Counted from the stretch's first letter, positions 1-6,805 are shown. The stretch: DNA of 6,871 nucleotides from Fidelibacterota bacterium (GCA_002694025.1 NZKX01000138.1:1-6871), one strand, 5' to 3'. Made by a program: numbers and translations. The notes: generated by a model from the sequence alone, not told the origin.

Positions 1-1812
1 ATTATTTACTACCAAATAAAAAATACCATTATTTAATAACTTATATTTAAAACTATAATTGACTAAGAAATATTCATCTAAGATCACATCTTTAAAACTG
101 TTATTTGCATTTCCATAGTCTCTAACCTCACCATTATATTTTAATGATAAGCTATTTTTATAAATATCTTTAGTATTAAAATTAAAATTAATATTAGACG
201 AGTGCCTTGGCACTCTTACCATTGCCTCATCTATACAGCTTCCACTTCCAACATCAGGATCATCACAGTCTGCCCCATCATAGGTATCAGTATAATTGTA
301 ATACAAAGAAATATTAAAATTTTCCAATTTTCTGAACAATGCCTCTATTTCAACTCCTTTGCTTTCAATCTCTGCAGTTGTATTTTTAATCGTCCATGAG
401 TTAGATTGCCATCCTTCTAATGCATCTTCGTATTCAATTTTATACAAAGACATAATTAAATTTGTGTTTATTTTATCCAAATTCGTTTCAAATCCTATAT
501 CAAAACTTTTACTTTTTTCTGGCGCTAATTCCTCTTTGTTAGTTACAACGGTACCATAAAAATAATCATATAAAGTTGGATATCTCAAACCAGTTCCAAA
601 ACTTGATCTTATTTTAGAGTTATCATCTAATTTATAAGCTAAAGTTATTCTACCAGTATTATATGCTCCAGCCGTAGTATGATCATCGCGTCTTAAACCA
701 AGAGTGCTATATAGATTTTTAGAAGGTCTAAATTGTAAATCTAAGAATTGAGAATATATCGCTTCATCACTTTCAATGTAAACTGTTGGCCAATCTTTTT
801 GAAATTTCGCTCTATCAAACTCATTCTCTAATCCATAAACAATTTTAGAATCTAAATTAAAATTATATTCTCCAAGGTAATTTAAAGACTCTCTATATCC
901 ATAATAATTTTTAGAAACATTTGAAAAATTTTTAGTGGCTCTTTCTATACCAGTATAATTGTATGAAAATGTATGATTAGATTTATCTTTTTTTGTAGTA
1001 AAAGACAGAATATATGATATTTCATCGTCATTAGTTGAATTATTCGCATCAGTTCGACCTTGTGTAACTTCATCATAATTAAGAAAAGAGTCGCTGTATC
1101 TTAAGCTTCCTTTAAAAATATTATTTTTGCTAAATACGTAAGAATAATTTGCAATTAAACTATCACTTTCGTAACTATCGTCATCATTTGTATCTTTTTC
1201 ATCATTCATAGCTGATATGCCGTTGGTATTAAACCTATTTATACCAATGTAATAACTATGGTTTTCATAATTGTCTCCAATTGAAATATCTAGATTATCA
1301 GTGCCATTTGAACCACCATTTACATTAATATTTGTCTCTTTTAATTTACCTTTTTTTGTAAAAATATTTATTACACCCCCTATGGCGCCACTTCCATAAA
1401 CAGAACTATTTGAACCTCTTAGAATCTCAACCTTATCAATTGACGATGTCATTATATTTGAAAAATAAAATGAATTATCGCTTGATGATGGATCTGACAT
1501 TTTAACTCCGTCAATATAAACTGTTGAATATCTTTTAGGTAAACCCCTTAATTGTATTCCAGTTGTAGTTCCATAACCACCCGATCTAAAATAATTCATT
1601 CCTGGTAAACTATCATTTAAAACATCTGCTAAAAAAAATTCCCCAGCCTCCTGAATTTCTTTATTATTTAGAGTGGTCACAGAAGTTCCAACAGAACTAT
1701 ATGATTGATTTGTTTTACTTGGCGCTATAACTATTATTGGTATATCTTTGGCAAAGCTCGTATTGTGTGAAAATATTATAATGATTAAAATTAAATAAAA
1801 TCTAATAATCAT
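1..1812 (-). CDS. btuB: TonB-dependent outer-membrane receptor, BtuB-like (C-terminus off window)
   Basis: This is an outer-membrane receptor that probably imports cobalamin or another corrinoid using TonB energy. The open frame runs 604 codons from ATG 1812 to the left edge without a stop. E. coli BtuB is about 614 residues, so only the last strand or so is missing. A hydrophobic signal peptide ends at SFA (residues 19-21). A TonB-box-like IPIIVIAP follows at 24-31. The plug domain spans about 40-155 and contains IQLRGLPKR (86-94), VYIDGV (98-103), VEILRGSNSSVYGSGAIGG (128-146) and VINIFT. The rest alternates in barrel-strand fashion, with a family-typical GLRYPTLYDYF near 424. GGAGGAG lies 6 bases before ATG 1812. 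An in-frame ATG at 1827 overlaps that ribosome site, so 1812 is preferred. The substrate is inferred mainly from the cobalamin riboswitch upstream. No TonB, ExbBD or Btu transporter genes are in view. Confidence 0.9.
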   Translation of the reverse strand, partial: MIIRFYLILIIIIFSHNTSFAKDIPIIVIAPSKTNQSYSSVGTSVTTLNNKEIQEAGEFFLADVLNDSLPGMNYFRSGGYGTTTGIQLRGLPKRYSTVYIDGVKMSDPSSSDNSFYFSNIMTSSIDKVEILRGSNSSVYGSGAIGGVINIFTKKGKLKETNINVNGGSNGTDNLDISIGDNYENHSYYIGINRFNTNGISAMNDEKDTNDDDSYESDSLIANYSYVFSKNNIFKGSLRYSDSFLNYDEVTQGRTDANNSTNDDEISYILSFTTKKDKSNHTFSYNYTGIERATKNFSNVSKNYYGYRESLNYLGEYNFNLDSKIVYGLENEFDRAKFQKDWPTVYIESDEAIYSQFLDLQFRPSKNLYSTLGLRRDDHTTAGAYNTGRITLAYKLDDNSKIRSSFGTGLRYPTLYDYFYGTVVTNKEELAPEKSKSFDIGFETNLDKINTNLIMSLYKIEYEDALEGWQSNSWTIKNTTAEIESKGVEIEALFRKLENFNISLYYNYTDTYDGADCDDPDVGSGSCIDEAMVRVPRHSSNINFNFNTKDIYKNSLSLKYNGEVRDYGNANNSFKDVILDEYFLVNYSFKYKLLNNGIFYLVVNN

Positions 1813-1876
1813 TCGGCACTCCTCCATTTTTTACTATTAATCAAGATTAATAGTGTTTAAGTTTTCAATGCCGATG
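1813..1876 (-). promoter_or_regulatory. Riboswitch expression platform with ribosome site
   Basis: Between the aptamer and the start codon, minus-strand UCGGCAUU (1874-1867) can pair with AGUGCCGA (1820-1813) in an 8-bp helix with one G-U pair. The second strand includes the last two bases of the GGAGGAG ribosome site and abuts ATG 1812. Enclosed within it is a perfect inverted repeat, ACTATTAATC-TT-GATTAATAGT (1854-1833). No T-run follows the hairpin, so control of translation initiation is more likely than transcription termination. The pairings are seen in the sequence; the switching mechanism is inferred. Confidence 0.6.
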
Positions 1877-1879
1877 TCT

Positions 1880-2025
1880 ATTTAATAATCGTAGAGCTAG
1901 ACTTTTCCTGGCCTTCACTCAACAGCGGACTATACTGGATGGCACTCGGACTTTTTTTTCACCGTTGCAGGTACAGCTAATGAATTTCACATTATTCCCC
2001 ATCACGATTCAGTACGATACCAAAA
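1880..2025 (-). promoter_or_regulatory. Cobalamin riboswitch aptamer
   Basis: On the minus strand this leader carries the conserved cobalamin-aptamer blocks in order: GGGGAA with TGTGAAATTC, then GCTGTACCTGCAACGGTGA (about 1977-1959, matching the family's GCTG-CCCGCAACTGT core), then GAGTGCCATCC, then GCCAGGA (1912-1906). Spacing and order match the Rfam cobalamin family as I know it. It sits between the end of neuC and the receptor start, so it should sense adenosyl- or other cobalamin and lower receptor expression when the vitamin is plentiful. The outer limits are approximate because the AT-rich P1 stem cannot be placed confidently by eye. Confidence 0.9.
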
Positions 2026-2050
2026 TAAAAAAAACTACAAAAAATGCAAG

Positions 2051-3184
2051 TTAAAATTTAGGTTTGAGCTCGTTAAATTGTTTTTGATTGCTCAATTTCC
2101 ATATTCTTTTAGATTTCAAAACCGTTAGAACTTTCAAATTACTTCCTCCTAAACCAAAAAAATACGATTTTTTGAACCTAAATTTTTTTTTAAAAAATTT
2201 GTTTATCAAAATTTTTATATTTTTTTTATTATAAGAACAATTAATAATTGATAATAATTTTGCTCTATTATTCTGCCTGTTCCCAATATTTATTGTAGGT
2301 ATACCGTAGTATGGTGCTTCTATTATCCCTGAGCTTGAATTACCTATTATAAAATTACAATTTTTTAGTAGTGTTAAATAAAACTCAAATCTTATTGATG
2401 GAAAAATTTTTATATTTTTTGATTTAATTTTTTTATATTCATGTAATATTATTTTTGAACCCAGATCATTATTTGGAAATACCAAAATAAAATTTTGTCC
2501 ACTTTCTTCTAAAGCATAAATAAAATTTTTAATATTCTGTTTTAAGTTCTTTAAATCTGTAGTAACCGGGTGAAAAATAGCGAGTGCAAATTTTTTGAAA
2601 TCTAAATCATATTTTGTATTTACTTCACTTATTGAGGGAAGATTCTTATTTAATAATAAGTCAACATCTGGTGAGCCGGTAATGAATATATTGCTATCTA
2701 GTTCACCCATTTGAATTAATCTTTTTTTTGCAATCTTATTTGTAACAAAATGAATATTGCAAAGTTTAGAAATAGAATGTCTAAATATTTCATCAACCGT
2801 TCCTGATAGCTCGCCACCCTCAAAATGAGCAACTTTTATATTATTTAAACAGCAAACAATTGCACATGCTAAAGGCTCTGTTCTGTCTCCATGAATGATT
2901 ACAAGATCAGGCTTTATTTTTTTTACATATTTTGAAAAACCAACGATAGTTTTAGATAAAATATCATCATGATTGTTGCCAAGACTTTGATTTGAAAATA
3001 GTTTAATATTTCTTATTTTATCTTTTTTTATTAATTGATAAGTGTTTCCATAAAGTTTTACATTATGCATACCAGTAACAAAAACTGATACATCAAATTG
3101 TTTAAATTTTTGTGCACTAATAATAATACTTTTTAACTTTCCATAATCTGCGCGAGTTGCGGTTACAAAGATAATTTTTTTCAA
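2051..3184 (-). CDS. neuC: UDP-N-acetylglucosamine 2-epimerase (hydrolysing), NeuC family
   Basis: This cytoplasmic GT-B-fold enzyme probably hydrolyses UDP-GlcNAc with C2 epimerisation to free ManNAc and UDP, the first step to sialic acid. The 377-residue length is usual for the family. Diagnostic motifs in order are TATRADYGKLKSI at 8-20, HGDRTEPLA at 98-106, FEGGELSGTVDE at 121-132 followed by RHSISKL, GSPDVD at 170-175, FHPVTT at 204-209, and GNSSSGIIEAP at 281-291 with INIGNRQNNR closing the UDP-binding end. The overall pattern resembles Campylobacter jejuni NeuC. The start is TTG at 3184, which overlaps the neuB stop (TTGA), so translation is probably coupled; no Shine-Dalgarno is evident. 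The related LegG enzymes act on bacillosamine derivatives for legionaminic acid and cannot be excluded by motifs alone. Confidence 0.92.
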   Translation of the reverse strand: MKKIIFVTATRADYGKLKSIIISAQKFKQFDVSVFVTGMHNVKLYGNTYQLIKKDKIRNIKLFSNQSLGNNHDDILSKTIVGFSKYVKKIKPDLVIIHGDRTEPLACAIVCCLNNIKVAHFEGGELSGTVDEIFRHSISKLCNIHFVTNKIAKKRLIQMGELDSNIFITGSPDVDLLLNKNLPSISEVNTKYDLDFKKFALAIFHPVTTDLKNLKQNIKNFIYALEESGQNFILVFPNNDLGSKIILHEYKKIKSKNIKIFPSIRFEFYLTLLKNCNFIIGNSSSGIIEAPYYGIPTINIGNRQNNRAKLLSIINCSYNKKNIKILINKFFKKKFRFKKSYFFGLGGSNLKVLTVLKSKRIWKLSNQKQFNELKPKF

Positions 3185-4221
3185 TTTAAGTCTTTTTTTT
3201 TTAATTGGTAATTTTTTAAGATTTGTCTTTTAGCAGATTTACCTAGAATTTTTTTTAAATCATTTACAGAAAAGTCACCATTGCCGGGTCTTTTTAAACA
3301 AATATTTTTTTCAGTAATTTTTTCACCATATTCTATTTGATATTTGGCTACTACTGACGCAAAAGCAAATTTTGCTGTTGATTTTTCATCTGATATAATT
3401 TTTTTTCCTTTTCCAAGAGAATTAAAAATAGACTTACTTCCTTTAATTAGCTGTTTAAGTTCATTAAAATCCATTGATGAGGAAAAATCAGGACCTCTAC
3501 CTTTATTTTTATTAACTACAAAATGTTTTTCAATTATTCTTGCTCCAAGACTAATACTTGCTAAGCAAGGATATATGCTTTGCGAGTGATCTGATAAACC
3601 AACTAAACAACTGGGAAAAGCTTTTTTCAGTTCCGTAATACAGTTAAGTCTAATTAATTTGTCAGGAGTCGGGTATATATTTGTGCAATGCAACAATGCT
3701 AATGAAATTTTTTTTTTTAAAATAATGTTTACCGATTTATATATACTTTTAATGTCGTTCATGCCTGTGCTCATAATAATTGGTTTTTTAAATTTGGTTA
3801 AGTATCTCACAAAATCGTAATTATTACACTCACCAGATCCTATTTTAAAAGCGGGCACTCCAAATCTATTTAGTCTATCTGCTGCCTCTTTAGAAAATGG
3901 TGTACTTATGAAAATTTTTTTTTTTGCTTTGATAAATTTCATCAATTTAAATTCATCTTTTTCACTTAAAGCACATTCTTTAATTACGTGATAAATTGAT
4001 CTATTTGCGTTTAGTGGAATTATTTCTTTAGCCTCCTCCGACATTTCCTCATCTGGTATATGAGTTTGATGTTTTAATACTTCTGCACCTGCTTCTATTG
4101 CTTTTTCTGCAAGATAAATAGCTTTATCTAATGAACCATTATGATTGATTCCTAGCTCAGCGATTATTACAGGGGTATGTTTTTCACTTAATGTAATTCT
4201 ATCTAATTTAAATTTAATCAA
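3181..4221 (-). CDS. neuB: N-acetylneuraminate (sialic/nonulosonic acid) synthase, NeuB family
   Basis: This cytoplasmic enzyme condenses ManNAc (or a related mannosamine) with phosphoenolpyruvate to form a nine-carbon nonulosonic acid. At 346 residues it has the full two-domain layout: a TIM barrel (about 15-270) and a C-terminal SAF/antifreeze-like domain (about 285-345). Visible signatures are IAELGINHNGS (20-30), KHQTH (50-54), STPFS (106-110), KIGSGECNN (126-134), HCTNIYPTP (178-186), GLSDHS (208-213), EKHF (231-234) and LKRPGNG (309-315). E22, H212, H233 and R311 line up with the PEP, metal and sugar residues I recall for Neisseria NeuB (E25, H215, H236, R314). The sequence most resembles C. 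jejuni NeuB1. The start is TTG 4221; no ATG lies in frame nearby, and MIKF followed by the conserved N-terminus fits the family. It is first in the neuB-neuC unit. A legionaminate synthase role remains possible. Confidence 0.93.
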   Translation of the reverse strand: MIKFKLDRITLSEKHTPVIIAELGINHNGSLDKAIYLAEKAIEAGAEVLKHQTHIPDEEMSEEAKEIIPLNANRSIYHVIKECALSEKDEFKLMKFIKAKKKIFISTPFSKEAADRLNRFGVPAFKIGSGECNNYDFVRYLTKFKKPIIMSTGMNDIKSIYKSVNIILKKKISLALLHCTNIYPTPDKLIRLNCITELKKAFPSCLVGLSDHSQSIYPCLASISLGARIIEKHFVVNKNKGRGPDFSSSMDFNELKQLIKGSKSIFNSLGKGKKIISDEKSTAKFAFASVVAKYQIEYGEKITEKNICLKRPGNGDFSVNDLKKILGKSAKRQILKNYQLKKKDLN

Positions 4222-4289
4222 AATATTCTTCTTTTTAAATTTTCTTAATTAGTTAATATTACTTAATTTATAAATACTCAATTAAAATT
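4222..4289. promoter_or_regulatory. Divergent promoter region between neuB and hisF-like gene
   Basis: This 68-base, almost pure A/T spacer separates two divergent operons and should hold both promoters. On the minus strand TTGAGT (4281-4276), a 17-base spacer and TATTAA (4258-4253) form a plausible sigma-70-type pair for neuBC. On the plus strand TATAAA (4269-4274) is a possible -10 for the hisF-like operon, without a convincing -35. The two would overlap, so the operons might interfere or be co-regulated. Neither downstream start has a strong Shine-Dalgarno. In such AT-rich DNA, -10-like words occur often by chance. Confidence 0.45.
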
Positions 4290-5006
4290 ATGAGAGTGAT
4301 AGCGCGTTTAGATATAAAAAATGAAAATGTTATAAAAGGTATTAATTTTGAAGGTTTAAGAAAAGTAGGCCAACCTATTGAAATGGCAAAAAAATATTAC
4401 AATGAGAGAATTGATGAAATAATTTTTATTGATGCGGTTGCAAGCCTTTATGGAAGAAACCAATTATTTGATATTATTGAACAATCTACAAAAGAGATAT
4501 TTTGTCCTATAACAGTTGGTGGAGGTATTCGTTCAATAAATGATATCGACAAGTGTTTGGGGTCCGGAGCTGACAAAGTAGCAATAAACTCATATGCAAC
4601 TGAAAATCCAAATTTTATAAAAGAAGCGGTGAAAACTTTTGGAAGTAGCACAATTTTAATTAACATTGAAGCAAAACAAATTAATAAAAAAAAATGGGAA
4701 GTTTATAAGTTTTATGGAAGAGAAAAAACTGGATTAGATTTAAACTATTGGGTAGAGAAGGTCCAAGAATATGATTGTGGAGAAATCATTTTAACATCGG
4801 TTGATAAAGAAGGACTTCAAAGTGGAATGGATTTTGAGATGTTAGAAAACGTAATCAATAAAATCAATAGACCTTTGATTTTTTCAGGAGGTTTTGCAAA
4901 ATTGACAGAAATTGAAAATATAAAGAAATACCCCTGTCTGAGCTTATCAATAGCATCCACTTTACATTATAATGACTTGACAGTAGATCAAATCAAAAAT
5001 GCATAA
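4290..5006 (+). CDS. hisF2: HisF-like ammonia-channelling subunit for sugar acetamidino synthesis (AglZ/HisF2 type)
   Basis: This is a 238-residue (beta/alpha)8 barrel homologous to the histidine cyclase HisF (about 253 residues) but probably serving the adjacent amidotransferase. HisF landmarks are ARLDIKN (5-11, D8 = HisF D11), KGINFEGLR (16-24), TVGGGIRS (75-82), GADKVAIN (93-100), GEIILTSVDKEG (164-175) and FSGGFAK (198-204). Where Thermotoga HisF has catalytic D130, this protein has E127 (INIEAK). The four ammonia-gate residues I recall (R5, E46, K99, E167) all have counterparts: R2, E43, K96 and E165. That pattern fits an ammonia conduit more than a cyclase. The C-terminus is shorter than in HisF. 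The gene opens a tight operon with HisH-like and amidotransferase genes and overlaps the former by 8 bases; no other his gene is nearby. ATG 4290 gives the family N-terminus but lacks a clear ribosome site. Confidence 0.88.
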   Translation: MRVIARLDIKNENVIKGINFEGLRKVGQPIEMAKKYYNERIDEIIFIDAVASLYGRNQLFDIIEQSTKEIFCPITVGGGIRSINDIDKCLGSGADKVAINSYATENPNFIKEAVKTFGSSTILINIEAKQINKKKWEVYKFYGREKTGLDLNYWVEKVQEYDCGEIILTSVDKEGLQSGMDFEMLENVINKINRPLIFSGGFAKLTEIENIKKYPCLSLSIASTLHYNDLTVDQIKNA

Positions 5007-5613
5007 AAAAATTTGTATTCTAGATTATGGCTTAGGTAATGTAAAAAGTTTATATAATGCTCTTAATCAAATCGGGCATAAGCCTTATCTATACAGTTTA
5101 AATAAATCAGAAAATTTTGATTTAATATTCATACCAGGAGTTGGATCGTTTAATAAAGCAAGTGAAATATTACATTCAGGAGAGTATTTAAATTTTTTAA
5201 ATGTTTTAAATAAAAATACGATAATATTCGGAATATGTCTTGGTATGCAGCTCTTTGCATCTGAGGGAGAAGAAAACGGGAAATCATTAGGCTTAAATTA
5301 TATTGAGGGAAAAACTGAAAAAATAAAAAATAGTAATAATCTTATTCTACCTTTTGTCGGATATTTAAATGTTTCCTTTAATAAAAAAGTAAAATATTTG
5401 AAAGATTTTGACTCAACAAAATTTTATTTTGTACATTCATATAAACTTTCGCCTAAAAACCATGAAGACATCTTATCCACAACAACCAACCAAGGAGTGA
5501 CCTATTGTTCATCAATAATGAGCAAAAGATTTATAGGTACACAGTTTCATCCTGAAAAAAGTGGGGATATAGGTCTTGAATTTTTAGAAGCTATAATTAA
5601 AAACAATTTATGA
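4999..5613 (+). CDS. hisH2: HisH-like glutamine amidotransferase (glutaminase) subunit
   Basis: This class I glutamine amidotransferase should release ammonia from glutamine and pass it through the HisF-like partner. The 204-residue length matches HisH. Seen in order are ILDYGLGNVKS (7-17), the oxyanion-strand IPGVGSF (45-51), the nucleophile elbow GICLGMQ (78-84) with C80, YFVHSY (143-148) and QFHPEKS (182-188) giving H184 and E186, so the catalytic triad is complete. The interface motif that is PHMGWN in Thermotoga HisH reads PFVGYLN here (118-124), which suggests an adapted interface with its partner. ATG 4999 overlaps the end of the HisF-like gene by 8 bases and the stop overlaps the next start (ATGA), arguing for coupled translation and a stable complex. 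In Pseudomonas and E. coli O-antigen clusters the analogues are HisH2 and WbuY. Confidence 0.9.
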   Translation: MHKKICILDYGLGNVKSLYNALNQIGHKPYLYSLNKSENFDLIFIPGVGSFNKASEILHSGEYLNFLNVLNKNTIIFGICLGMQLFASEGEENGKSLGLNYIEGKTEKIKNSNNLILPFVGYLNVSFNKKVKYLKDFDSTKFYFVHSYKLSPKNHEDILSTTTNQGVTYCSSIMSKRFIGTQFHPEKSGDIGLEFLEAIIKNNL

Positions 5614-6803
5614 AAAAAAACTTTTCTCTATTTGGATTGCCTGAAAAAGTCAAATTTTGTTCTTCTTGTGTAATTTCTAATCAAAGACCAAATTCAGTTG
5701 TTGAGTTCAAAAATACAAATAATATAAAATCTGGAATTAATATATACGAAAATAGATGTGAAGCGTGCAAGTATTCTGCCATTAAAGAAGATATTGATTG
5801 GGATAAAAGAGAATCTGATCTTATAAAATTATTATCTAAATATAAGAAAAAAACCGGATACGATTGTGTTGTTCCTGGAAGTGGTGGAAAGGACAGTGCA
5901 TATACGGCTCATATATTAAAATATAAATATGGAATGAACCCATTAACAGTAACGTGGGCACCACATTTATATACTGATATCGGATGGAGAAATTTTACTA
6001 ATTGGATACACGTTGGAGGTCTGGATAATATACTTTTTACGCCAAATGGAAAACTTCATCGTCTTCTTACTAAATTATCTTTTGAAAATTTACTTCACCC
6101 TTTTCAACCTTTCATTATTGGACAACGAATTATTGGACCTAAAATTGCAAATCGTTTTAATATTCCTCTAGTTATCTATGGAGAAAATCAAGCAGAGTAT
6201 GGAAACAATATAAATGAAAACTATAATCCATTAATGGATGCTGATTTTTATAGTAATAATGAAAACGATCAGATTAATTTTGGAGGGATAGAATTGAATG
6301 AAATAATAAAAACTCATGGTTTCAGAATGAATGATTTTGACCCTTATCTGCCGTTAAATCGCTCAGAAACAAAAGACAAAAATATAAAAGTATTCTACTT
6401 AGGATATTTTTTAAGATGGGACCCCCAAGAATGCTTTTACTATGCTTCAAAAAATACGGGATTTAAATCAAATACTGAGAGAACAGAAGGAAGTTATTCA
6501 AAATATTCAAGCATTGATGATAAAATTGACCCATTTCATTATTATACAACTTACATAAAATTTGGTCTTGGAAGAGCAAGCTATGATGCGTCTCAAGAAA
6601 TAAGAAATGGAAAAATAACTCGTGAAGAGGGAATTACGTTAGTCAAACAATATGACAGTGAGTTTCCAAATAAATATTTTAAAGAATTTTTGGAATATAT
6701 TGACGTAGACGAAAAAAGATTCCATCAAATAATTGATAGCTTTAGATCTCCACATCTATGGGATAAAGTTAATGATGTTTGGAAACTTAAATCAACTCTT
6801 TAA
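5610..6803 (+). CDS. wbpG: N-acetyl sugar amidotransferase (WbpG/WbuX/PseA family)
   Basis: This PP-loop ATP-pyrophosphatase probably activates an N-acetyl group of a sugar with ATP and replaces the carbonyl oxygen with ammonia, giving an acetamidino group on a surface-glycan precursor. The 397-residue length is typical. The N-terminus has two CxxC pairs (C17/C20 and C50/C53), probably a zinc knuckle. The ATP-binding PP-loop is PGSGGKDSAY (89-98). Further family blocks are GENQAEYGNN (191-200), a YLGYFLRWDPQE segment (263-274), and the stretch from YSKYSSIDDK (296-305) through FGLGRASYDA (318-327) to REEG. It is last in the operon and starts at ATG 5610, overlapping the HisH-like stop by 4 bases. 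The three genes match the WbpG-HisH2-HisF2 and WbuX-Y-Z trios. The acceptor could be a nonulosonic acid, as with PseA, or another aminosugar; the sequence does not decide this. Confidence 0.9.
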   Translation: MKKNFSLFGLPEKVKFCSSCVISNQRPNSVVEFKNTNNIKSGINIYENRCEACKYSAIKEDIDWDKRESDLIKLLSKYKKKTGYDCVVPGSGGKDSAYTAHILKYKYGMNPLTVTWAPHLYTDIGWRNFTNWIHVGGLDNILFTPNGKLHRLLTKLSFENLLHPFQPFIIGQRIIGPKIANRFNIPLVIYGENQAEYGNNINENYNPLMDADFYSNNENDQINFGGIELNEIIKTHGFRMNDFDPYLPLNRSETKDKNIKVFYLGYFLRWDPQECFYYASKNTGFKSNTERTEGSYSKYSSIDDKIDPFHYYTTYIKFGLGRASYDASQEIRNGKITREEGITLVKQYDSEFPNKYFKEFLEYIDVDEKRFHQIIDSFRSPHLWDKVNDVWKLKSTL

Positions 6804-6805
6804 AA

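Noticed and set aside
202..559. Two short plus-strand open frames (65 and 66 codons)
   Set aside because: They lie antisense inside the receptor gene, which has a signal peptide, plug motifs and an unbroken frame. Their translations resemble no family I know.
2022..2049. TTGCAT - 16 bases - TATTTT as the receptor promoter
   Set aside because: Transcription from it would start inside the aptamer (about 2015) and delete part of its first stems. The match is weak in T-rich sequence, so the true promoter is probably further upstream, within the end of neuC.
2022..2050. Rho-independent terminator after neuC
   Set aside because: There are T-runs (2027-2034 on the minus strand) but no convincing hairpin before them. 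Read-through from neuBC into the riboswitch leader cannot be excluded.
3344..3589. Plus-strand 81-codon open frame
   Set aside because: It is antisense to the conserved core and SAF domain of neuB and has no recognisable motif; it is a shadow frame.
4448..4666. Minus-strand 72-codon open frame
   Set aside because: It is antisense to the conserved GGGIRS and GADKV blocks of the HisF-like gene; it is a shadow frame.
4290..5613. Histidine biosynthesis hisF/hisH pair
   Set aside because: No other his genes are adjacent, the cyclase Asp is replaced, and both genes overlap in an operon with a sugar amidotransferase, the standard acetamidino arrangement.
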